Below are positions 7,075 to 14,157 of a DNA stretch of 32,793 bases, in pieces. Position 1 is the first letter of the stretch. The number at the start of each line of letters is the position of its first letter. The position numbers were made by a program, and so were the translations under genes. The stretch comes from JBAXRT01 sp037131065 (GTDB lineage: Bacteria > Bacteroidota > Bacteroidia > Bacteroidales > FEN-979). The stretch spans positions 1 to 32,793 of the forward strand of contig JBAXRT010000013.1 in the NCBI GenBank assembly GCA_037131065.1, in the 5' to 3' direction. The notes beneath the pieces were generated by a model. That model made no database searches. It was given only the letters and a program-made list of their open reading frames with translations, and had not been told where the DNA came from.

Positions 7075-8241
7075 TCAGAAACGCACGCCTGTGGTGAAGA
7101 TGATTGCCTGGAGGTTGTCGCTGTTGAGGTTGTGAAACACATAGTTTCCATGGCTGGAGTTGAGATACCTGTACTCGGCCCTGACATACCCGATCTTCAC
7201 TGGTTTGTACTCAAAGCCCAGGGTTATCCCATAGGTCATCAGTCCCCTTTCCTGCCCGTCATAATAGTATGGTCCTGACAGAAATCCGTCGGGGTCATTA
7301 AAAAATTCGAAACGGCCTGTAACAGAAAAGTGATCATAAAAGATGTACCTGCCCTGGAAAAAGCCTGAGAACATCGTTGCCATCATATTTGAGTCGGCGC
7401 CAAGGCGGGCATTGGTCTCAGCGGCGAAATCGAGTTGGCCAACGAACTGAAGCTGCTTGACAGGACTGTAATCAAGGATAATGTTGTTATAGCTGAGGAC
7501 GTTTGTTGGCTCCTCATTTACTGCCGCCTGGTTGCCGAAGAAATTGTTATATGTAATTGTGAAATTTGACAATGGTTTGAAGTTGAACACGACCATACCT
7601 GCCAGGTTGGTATTCTTACTGTATGCAAGAGAATAGGGGTTTCCGATGATAAACGACATATTGAACTTTTCTGAAATCAGGACAGAGACCTTGGTGCCCA
7701 GGATGTTGCTGGGTTCAAAATATCCGCCCACCGTAACGGTGCTGAGCTGGTTGATCACAGGCCAGGAGGATTCATATCCAACCGGGTTCAGCATATAGCC
7801 CATGTCGACCCAAATCTTCGGGGAGATTCTGAACCCGAAGTTGGCCTGGCGCAGGTTTTTAATAAATTGTGCATTGGGAGCAGCAAGGAGGTTCGGGGCA
7901 TCCCCGTATTGAATCGCTATTTTTCCCCTGACCTTTTCAGCGTTGTATGCAACCTCCACAGCAGCCACATTCAAACGGATCTGGTTCTGGACCGGACAGT
8001 TCCCGGAAAATGGAACAATGTTTGAAGTGTCATTCTTGCTGTTCAGCACCATGTTAACATATGCATCCACATAAAGTCCAAATGAAAAGTTTTTAAGCCG
8101 GCCGATTACCTTGCTCTTCAATTCATCGGTAAGGCTGTCTACTTTATTCTGGGATTTCAGAGTGATGGCAGGAACCAACAGAAACAAAAGGAGTATAAGC
8201 CCGAAAAGAATGACAGCGTACTTGTCCTTTTTCAACATCAT
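7075..8241 (-). CDS. BBP2-type outer-membrane beta-barrel porin (OmpL-like)
   Basis: A 388-residue protein. It has a signal peptide at about 1-31, a short helical linker (35-50), then alternating amphipathic strands through to the terminal GVRF. The end in an aromatic residue is typical of BAM-inserted barrels. Features such as 'FGLYVDAYVN' near the N-terminus, 'NFGFRISPKIWVDMGYMLNPVGYE' in the first half, and paired strands to the end fit the putative beta-barrel porin-2 (BBP2, DUF1597-type) family common in Bacteroidota. The substrate is unknown. It starts 7 bp after the outer-membrane efflux gene, so it is very likely the fourth gene of the RND operon, an uncommon companion. It could serve uptake or export of the pump's substrate, or simply be co-transcribed. 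Confidence 0.75.
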   Translation of the reverse strand: MMLKKDKYAVILFGLILLLFLLVPAITLKSQNKVDSLTDELKSKVIGRLKNFSFGLYVDAYVNMVLNSKNDTSNIVPFSGNCPVQNQIRLNVAAVEVAYNAEKVRGKIAIQYGDAPNLLAAPNAQFIKNLRQANFGFRISPKIWVDMGYMLNPVGYESSWPVINQLSTVTVGGYFEPSNILGTKVSVLISEKFNMSFIIGNPYSLAYSKNTNLAGMVVFNFKPLSNFTITYNNFFGNQAAVNEEPTNVLSYNNIILDYSPVKQLQFVGQLDFAAETNARLGADSNMMATMFSGFFQGRYIFYDHFSVTGRFEFFNDPDGFLSGPYYYDGQERGLMTYGITLGFEYKPVKIGYVRAEYRYLNSSHGNYVFHNLNSDNLQAIIFTTGVRF

Positions 8242-8248
8242 AGGATTA

Positions 8249-9625
8249 CTATTTCCAGCCCCCTCCTAACGAAGTATAAAGGGTGACCAGGGCAATCAGT
8301 TCATTACTCTGGGCAACCGAAAGGTTGATCTGTGAGGAAAACAGCATCGCTTGTGCATTGATTACATCAAGGTAACTGGCATAGCCGGCGTTGTAAAGCT
8401 GGTTTGACAGGTCGAATGCGGTTTGCGCTGCATTCACGGTAGCCTGCTGGCTTGTCACGATATCATGCTGCTTGTATACCGAAATGACGGCATCGGAGAC
8501 CTCCTTCAGCGAATTGTTAATGGCTTGCTGGTATGTGTAGAGCATCTCCTCTTTCTGGGCAACCGCTTTCTTGTACCCGGCCTTCAGTTTGCCTCCGGCG
8601 AAAATTGGGGCGATCAAGTTACCAAGTGCATTGTATATCAGGTTGGTCGGGAAGAAAGATCCCCCGATACTTCCTGAAATGCTCAGGGATGGCAGCATCA
8701 TTGCCCGGGCTACACCTATGTTTGCATTTGCAGCAACCAGCGTCTGCTCGGCCATGATGATGTCGGGTCTCCGGACGATCAGCTGAGATGGAACACCAGG
8801 GGTTGAAATTTCCGGGATGTTCAGCTGGTCGAGCATGGGACGTCCCCTTTTGATAGCGTGAGGGGCATCGCCAAGCAGGGTACTGATATAGTTTTCTTTC
8901 TGAGCGATCAGCATCTCGATCATCGGGATCTGCGTCATGGCCAGGGCCAGTTCTGCCTCAGCCTGGGCAACGACAAGCCCGGATGCTGTTCCTGCTATCA
9001 TCTTGGCCCGGACAAGGGCAAGGGACTGCTCACGGATCTTGATGTTTTCACGTGTGATGACATATTCATTGTCGAGTTCGAGCAGATCAAAATAGTTTGA
9101 AACGATTTCATAAATCAGGGTCAGCCTTACGGATTGCTGGTAAGCCATCTGCCCGAAAAGATTGGCACGGGCGGCCTCCTTGGATCTCCTCATTTTTCCC
9201 CACAGGTCAATCTCCCAGCTTATCGTCGCATAGGCTTGTAAACTGCTGGTCGAAATGGGCTTTCCTCCCGCCACAGCTGTTTGTTGCCATCCTCCGTCGG
9301 CTCCGATACCAAACTGGGGCCATTGTTCTCCCCGGGCCTGCTTGAAAACTGCCCTGGCCTGCTCTATCCTGGCAAAGGCGATCCTGACATCATAATTATT
9401 CCTGAGACCCGAGTTGACCAGTCGCTGGAGAACAGTATCCTTGAATAGTGAAACCCATGCCAGGTCTGCAAGACTTAAAGTATCAGAACTCCTGGCGAAC
9501 CGGTAGAGTGTGTCGAACTTTGTGACTGTTCGCTTGTAGTTCGGACCAACCTTGCATCCTCCAAAAACCAGGAACAAAGCTAAAAAAGCAACGGGGATTG
9601 GGTATCTGAGAAATTTATAGATCAT
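8249..9625 (-). CDS. TolC/NodT-family outer-membrane efflux lipoprotein
   Basis: A 458-residue outer-membrane factor of a tripartite pump. The signal sequence ends in the lipobox VFGGC, with lipidated Cys24, immediately followed by KVGPNYKR, the classic start of the NodT/OprM/CmeC branch. Two outer-membrane-efflux repeats follow (about 60-245 and 265-455), including 'EIDLWGKMRRSKEAARA' and 'VRRPDIIMAEQTLVAANANIGVARA'. It forms the trimeric channel that carries the pump's substrate through the outer membrane. It lies 35 bp downstream of the RND pump gene. The family assignment is very secure; the substrate is unknown. Confidence 0.95.
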   Translation of the reverse strand: MIYKFLRYPIPVAFLALFLVFGGCKVGPNYKRTVTKFDTLYRFARSSDTLSLADLAWVSLFKDTVLQRLVNSGLRNNYDVRIAFARIEQARAVFKQARGEQWPQFGIGADGGWQQTAVAGGKPISTSSLQAYATISWEIDLWGKMRRSKEAARANLFGQMAYQQSVRLTLIYEIVSNYFDLLELDNEYVITRENIKIREQSLALVRAKMIAGTASGLVVAQAEAELALAMTQIPMIEMLIAQKENYISTLLGDAPHAIKRGRPMLDQLNIPEISTPGVPSQLIVRRPDIIMAEQTLVAANANIGVARAMMLPSLSISGSIGGSFFPTNLIYNALGNLIAPIFAGGKLKAGYKKAVAQKEEMLYTYQQAINNSLKEVSDAVISVYKQHDIVTSQQATVNAAQTAFDLSNQLYNAGYASYLDVINAQAMLFSSQINLSVAQSNELIALVTLYTSLGGGWK

Positions 9626-9660
9626 ATGACTTTACGATTGGACGATTGACGATTTTCGAT
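9626..9660 (-). repeat. Short AATCGT-type tandem repeat between pump and channel genes
   Basis: The gap between the RND pump and the outer-membrane factor is built from about four copies of an (a)atcg unit at a period of about 7 bp. On the minus strand it reads atcgaaa-atcgtca-atcgtcc-aatcgtaa. A related sequence fills the gap at 12808-12869. Confidence 0.5.
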
Positions 9661-12600
9661 TTATGACTTTGGTTTTTCGGCTTCGAGCACCTCTTTCTTC
9701 CCTTTCATTTTATTTTCCAGCCTCTGGAAGGCAACATAGAGAGCGGGTACGACCATGACACCGCAGATCGTGGCCATGAGCATCCCTCCGAAAACACTGG
9801 TCCCCAGTGCATGACGGCTCGCTGCCCCGGCTCCGGCTGCTATCACCAGCGGAACAACTCCAAGGATAAAGGCAAAGGAGGTCATCAGGATCGGCCGGAA
9901 GCGCAGCTTTGCCCCTTCAACAGCGGCATCGAACAGCGGTTTTCCGGAATCGTACTTCTGCTTAGCAAATTCAACGATCAGGATTGCATTCTTGGCCACG
10001 AGACCGATGAGCATGATGAGACCGATCTGCGCATAAATGTTGTTCTGAAGTCCGCGCGCCCATTGTAACCCGAAGGCGCCGAATACTCCGAATGGAATGG
10101 CCAGGAGAACGGGAATTGGCAGGAACCAGCTCTCATACTTTGCCGCGAGCAGAAAATAGACAAATATGAAACACAGGGTAAAGATATAGGGAGCCTGCCC
10201 CCCGGAGATCAGCTCTTCACGGGTCATCCCCGAATATTCGTAACCGAACCCGTATGGAAGGGTTTTGGCTGCGACCTCTTTGACAGCTTCAATCCCCTGC
10301 CCGGTAGAGGAGCCGGGCGGAATACCAATGGTAAAGTCGGCCGAACTGTAAAGGTTGAACCGTTTCACAACATCAGGACCCTGGGTAGGGGTGATGGTCA
10401 CCAGGGTACCCAGGGGGATCATATCACCGGCATTGCTACGCACATATACCTTGTTAATATCCTCCTTGTTGGCCCTGTAAATGGCATCAGCCTGGATGAT
10501 CACCCGGTAGGACTTTCCGAATTTGTTAAAATCATTTACATAGTAGCTGCCAAATAGCGACTGCAGAGTGGTGTAGATGGTATTTACCGGCACTCCCATC
10601 GTTTTCGCTTTCTCTTTGTTGACAGTTAACTTAAACTGGGGTATGTCGTTGCGGAATGGTGAAAAAATGCTTGACACCGCCTTGCTTTTTGATAACTCCT
10701 GGTAAAAGGCGCCGACGACGCTGGTCATCTTCTCAAGCCCGGCTCCTGATTTGTCTTCAAGCTGCAATTCAAGACCGCCGGTCTTCCCCAAACCGGAGAT
10801 GGCCGGAGCATTGAAGGCCATACAGATCCCTCCCGGAATCTTGATAAGTTCCGACTGAAGCTGCTTGATCAGCTCTTCGGCATGAAGGTTTTTTTCCGGC
10901 CGCTCCTCCCATGTCTTGAGTTTGACAAAGGCCATGGCATTGGTTGTGCTCACTGAGTTATCAAGGATGGAATAACCCGGGATCATGGTATAGGATTCAA
11001 CGCCCGGTAATTTGGCAACGAGCGCTTCAACCTGCCGGCTTACCTTGTCGGTTTGCTCGAGTGAATAGGCTTTGGGCGTGTTGATGTTGATGAAGAAATA
11101 TCCCTGGTCTTCCGAAGGGAGAAATCCCGTAGGAAGGTACTTCATTATGAAGACCGTAAGAACGGAAATGAGTACCAGGAATAGTACCGGCCTGCTAAGG
11201 TGATGGGTGAAATTTTTTACAATACCGATATACCCGTTGGTCGTTTTTTCGAAGACACGGTCAAAACCGCGGAAAAACTTTCCGAGTAATCCTTTTTTAT
11301 CCCGTTTTGGTTTCAGCAGCAGAACACAGAGCGGTGGGCTAAGCGTAAGCGCCAGGACCGCAGAGATCAGAATGGATGAGATCAGGGTCAGTGCGAACTG
11401 TTTGTACATAACCCCCACCGTACCGCCAAGGAAAGATACGGGGACAAAAACCGCACAGAGTACCATGGTAATGGTAAGGATGGCTGGAGTAATCTCTCTC
11501 ATGGTGTGTCTTGTCGCCTCCAGGGGTGTCAGTTTTTCAGTGTCGATCTTCTCCTGCACCGCCTCCAGCACGACAATGGCATCGTCGACCACAATTCCAA
11601 TCGCAAGAACGAGTGCAAACAGAGTGAGCATGTTGATTGAGAATCCGAGGAAACTGAAAGCGGCAAGGGCGCCAACCAGTGAAACAGGGACCGTGATTGC
11701 CGGAATGAGGGTGGCACGCCAGTCCTGGAGAAAGATGAAAACGACTATAAAGACGAGGATAAATGCCTCCATGAGGGTTTTCAATACTTCATCAACGGAA
11801 GCAGTCACAAATTCAACCGTATCCAGCCCCTTCTTATACTCAATACCCTGCGGGAACTCCTTCGAAAGCTCATTCATTGTCTCATCACAGAGTTTACGCA
11901 CATTCACCGCGTTGGAGCCTGGCGACTGGTAAACGGCAATGACTGGCGCCGTCTTGCCATCGAACCGTCCGAATGCATCATAGGTTTTTAAGCCTAGTTC
12001 GATTCTGGCAATGTCTTTCATCCTCACGATGGAGCCATCCTTGTTGGCTTTCACGATGATATTCCCGAACTCCTGTTCATCAGCGAGACGGCCCTGGACG
12101 CGGATCATGATCGACATCTGCTGGCCTATCGCAGCCGGCGATTTCCCTATCTGACCGGCAGCGGCCTGCACGTTCTGATCCTTTATGGCGGATTGGACAT
12201 CCTGCACCGATACCTGAAGTCCGGCCATCCGTTCGGGATTCAGCCAGATCCTCATGGCATAATCATCCCCTCCGAAGAGGTTGACGTCTCCGACACCGGA
12301 AATACGTTTTAATACATTTACAACATTGATGTTGAGATAGTTGGAAAGAAATTTGGTATCGTAAGCTGTGTCGCTGGAAACAAGCGCATAGAGAAGCAAA
12401 ATACTCGGGGATTTCTTCATGACAATGACTCCACCCTGGATGACCTCCTGTGGGAGTACGTTCATAGCCCGTTGGGTGCGGTTCTGCACATTGACCGTGG
12501 CCATATCGGGATCGGTACCGACTTCAAAATAGACTGTGATATTGCACGACCCGTCGTTGGCACATTGTGAGGTCATATAAGTCATGTTGTCAACCCCGTT

Positions 12601-12807
12601 GATCTGCTCCTCCAGCGGGATGGAAACCGTTTTCTGGACATCCTCGGCGTTGGCTCCCGGGTAGTAGGCGGTTACCTGAATGGTAGGAGGCACGACATTC
12701 GGGTACTGCGAGATCGGCAGCACGAACATGCTGAGGATCCCGACCAGTGAGATCAGAATGGCTATGACCGAAGAGAGTATGGGACGGGTTATGAAGGACT
12801 GTAACAT
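9661..12807 (-). CDS. RND-family (HAE1, AcrB/MexB-like) multidrug efflux pump
   Basis: A 1048-residue inner-membrane proton/drug antiporter of normal HAE1 length. It opens with 'FITRPILSSVIAI' and has the two large periplasmic porter/docking regions. Twelve transmembrane helices are expected. The proton-relay residues are present: adjacent Asp408-Asp409 in helix 4 (GIVVDDAIVV) and Lys939 in helix 10 (GLVAKNAILIV), matching AcrB D407/D408/K940. Helix 4 begins after 'FLGFSINMLTLFALVLAIG', the strongest family signature. It works with the adaptor encoded just upstream and the TolC-like channel just downstream to export amphipathic compounds. The substrate range cannot be read from sequence. Confidence 0.97.
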   Translation of the reverse strand: MLQSFITRPILSSVIAILISLVGILSMFVLPISQYPNVVPPTIQVTAYYPGANAEDVQKTVSIPLEEQINGVDNMTYMTSQCANDGSCNITVYFEVGTDPDMATVNVQNRTQRAMNVLPQEVIQGGVIVMKKSPSILLLYALVSSDTAYDTKFLSNYLNINVVNVLKRISGVGDVNLFGGDDYAMRIWLNPERMAGLQVSVQDVQSAIKDQNVQAAAGQIGKSPAAIGQQMSIMIRVQGRLADEQEFGNIIVKANKDGSIVRMKDIARIELGLKTYDAFGRFDGKTAPVIAVYQSPGSNAVNVRKLCDETMNELSKEFPQGIEYKKGLDTVEFVTASVDEVLKTLMEAFILVFIVVFIFLQDWRATLIPAITVPVSLVGALAAFSFLGFSINMLTLFALVLAIGIVVDDAIVVLEAVQEKIDTEKLTPLEATRHTMREITPAILTITMVLCAVFVPVSFLGGTVGVMYKQFALTLISSILISAVLALTLSPPLCVLLLKPKRDKKGLLGKFFRGFDRVFEKTTNGYIGIVKNFTHHLSRPVLFLVLISVLTVFIMKYLPTGFLPSEDQGYFFININTPKAYSLEQTDKVSRQVEALVAKLPGVESYTMIPGYSILDNSVSTTNAMAFVKLKTWEERPEKNLHAEELIKQLQSELIKIPGGICMAFNAPAISGLGKTGGLELQLEDKSGAGLEKMTSVVGAFYQELSKSKAVSSIFSPFRNDIPQFKLTVNKEKAKTMGVPVNTIYTTLQSLFGSYYVNDFNKFGKSYRVIIQADAIYRANKEDINKVYVRSNAGDMIPLGTLVTITPTQGPDVVKRFNLYSSADFTIGIPPGSSTGQGIEAVKEVAAKTLPYGFGYEYSGMTREELISGGQAPYIFTLCFIFVYFLLAAKYESWFLPIPVLLAIPFGVFGAFGLQWARGLQNNIYAQIGLIMLIGLVAKNAILIVEFAKQKYDSGKPLFDAAVEGAKLRFRPILMTSFAFILGVVPLVIAAGAGAASRHALGTSVFGGMLMATICGVMVVPALYVAFQRLENKMKGKKEVLEAEKPKS

Positions 12808-12869
12808 AATGTACGATTTACGGTTTTAGATTTACGATTTTTTCGCTATTTCACTTTATCGCTGTATCG
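12808..12869 (-). repeat. Low-complexity atcgtaa / gcgata repeat between adaptor and pump genes
   Basis: The 62-bp gap holds two short degenerate repeat types. On the minus strand these are gcgata/gcgaaa units near the adaptor stop and aaatcgtaaatc-type units near the pump start. The second resembles the repeat at 9626-9660. Confidence 0.45.
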
Positions 12870-14048
12870 CTACTTCATAGTAACCGGCACTTGCGGAACA
12901 GTGAGCGTATCAGGAACCATAACCGGTGTGATCTGCATACCTTCCTGGAATTTCTGGAATCCTTCGAGCATGATCCGGTCGCCGATCTTCAGGCCATTCT
13001 GTACAATATATTTATTGCCTATGGCACGTCCCAGCAGGATCGGGACCCTGTCAACCTGGTTGTCCTTCCCTACCACGAAAGCAAAGTTCTTGCCCTGGAT
13101 CTGTGTTGTGGCGCCCTGCGGGATCACAATACCCTGCTCCTCCTCAAAAAGGATCATGTTTACATTCGCAAAGTTTCCCGGTTTTACCAGGCCGTCGGGA
13201 TTGTCAAAGACGGCGCGAAGAGCGATCGTTCCGGTAGCAGGGTCGATGGCCCGGTCCATGAAATCGATCTTTCCAAGATGGCTGAACAGGAGGTTATCAG
13301 AAAGCGTGAGGAACACTTTGAAAACGTCTTTTCTCTCTTTAAGCATTTCCTTGTTGGCTTCCGCATACCGCATGATCTTCAGGTAGTCGTTTTCATTCAT
13401 CTGGAAATTGACATAAATGGGATTGATCGCGGAGATGGTGGCAAGCAGTGTGCTTTCCCCTTTACCGACAAGGTTCCCGGGACGTACATCACAGGCGCCG
13501 ATATAACCGGTAATGGGTGCAGTCATGGTTGTATAGGAGAGGTTCAGTTTCGCCTGCTCCAGGTTTGCCCTTGAACTGGCAACCATGGCACGGTCCTGCT
13601 GTTCGGTGGTCACCGCTTTGTCGTAGTCGTTCTGGCTGATGGCATTGGTCGACAGCAGTGGTTTAAGACGTGCCACATCCAGCTTGGCTTTTTCCCATGC
13701 CGCGATCTTGTTGTCGAGGTCTGCTTCTGAGAACTTAAGGCTGTTGATGTATTCGCCCTGTTCAATGGTGAAAAGATGTTGCCCCTTCTTTACGATGGAA
13801 CCTTCCTGGAAGGTCCAGTTTTCGAGGTACCCGGCAACACGTGCCCTTATTTCAATCGTCGGAATACCGGCGGCTTGTCCGACCATCTGGAGATAGACGG
13901 GCACTTTTGTGCCCTTCAGTTCCATCACTTTCAGGGGAGGTGCCTGCTTTTCCTGCTGCTTCTTTGATTTACATCCGGGAATAAGGATGAAAACGGCTGG
14001 TAGTAAAATAATCATCAGAGAGATGATCCTGTGGTATCTAGTGGTCAT
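12870..14048 (-). CDS. RND periplasmic adaptor (membrane fusion) lipoprotein
   Basis: A 392-residue adaptor of the AcrA/MexA type. The signal peptide ends in the lipobox LIPGC, with Cys26. The two half-lipoyl motifs are 'RARVAGYLE' (68-76) and 'APITGYIGACDVRPG' (177-191). A helical hairpin lies between them (about 100-170), followed by the beta-barrel region ('NPIYVNFQMNENDYLKI') and the membrane-proximal domain. It links the RND pump to the outer-membrane channel. It is the first gene of the operon, with 62 bp to the pump gene. The 109-bp gap to the divergent plus-strand gene must hold its promoter, but I see no exact TAnnTTTG box on this strand there. Confidence 0.95.
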   Translation of the reverse strand: MTTRYHRIISLMIILLPAVFILIPGCKSKKQQEKQAPPLKVMELKGTKVPVYLQMVGQAAGIPTIEIRARVAGYLENWTFQEGSIVKKGQHLFTIEQGEYINSLKFSEADLDNKIAAWEKAKLDVARLKPLLSTNAISQNDYDKAVTTEQQDRAMVASSRANLEQAKLNLSYTTMTAPITGYIGACDVRPGNLVGKGESTLLATISAINPIYVNFQMNENDYLKIMRYAEANKEMLKERKDVFKVFLTLSDNLLFSHLGKIDFMDRAIDPATGTIALRAVFDNPDGLVKPGNFANVNMILFEEEQGIVIPQGATTQIQGKNFAFVVGKDNQVDRVPILLGRAIGNKYIVQNGLKIGDRIMLEGFQKFQEGMQITPVMVPDTLTVPQVPVTMK

Positions 14049-14127
14049 TGTTAAAAGATTTTAATGGTGATGCAAGATAACAAAAAAAACTAAAAGTCAT
14101 TTCATATCCTTAATATCCATTTTCCTT

Positions 14128-14135
14128 TATTTTTG
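14128..14135 (+). promoter_or_regulatory. Candidate -7 promoter box for the 902-residue secreted protein
   Basis: TATTTTTG is an exact TAnnTTTG match 22 bp before the TTG start at 14158. No good TTTG is visible 18-21 bp upstream, so support is partial. A start this close to the promoter favours TTG over the in-frame ATG about 100 bp further in. Confidence 0.4.
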
Positions 14136-14157
14136 TTCTTTCCAAAATTTCTGCCGC

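Noticed and set aside
11207..11932. 241-codon open frame on the plus strand opposite the RND pump gene
   Set aside because: It lies wholly antisense to a gene with full family conservation; its translation is low-complexity and Ser/Arg/Thr-rich, with no recognisable domain.
12891..13574. 227-codon plus-strand frame opposite the adaptor gene
   Set aside because: Entirely antisense to a secure membrane-fusion protein; no family features.
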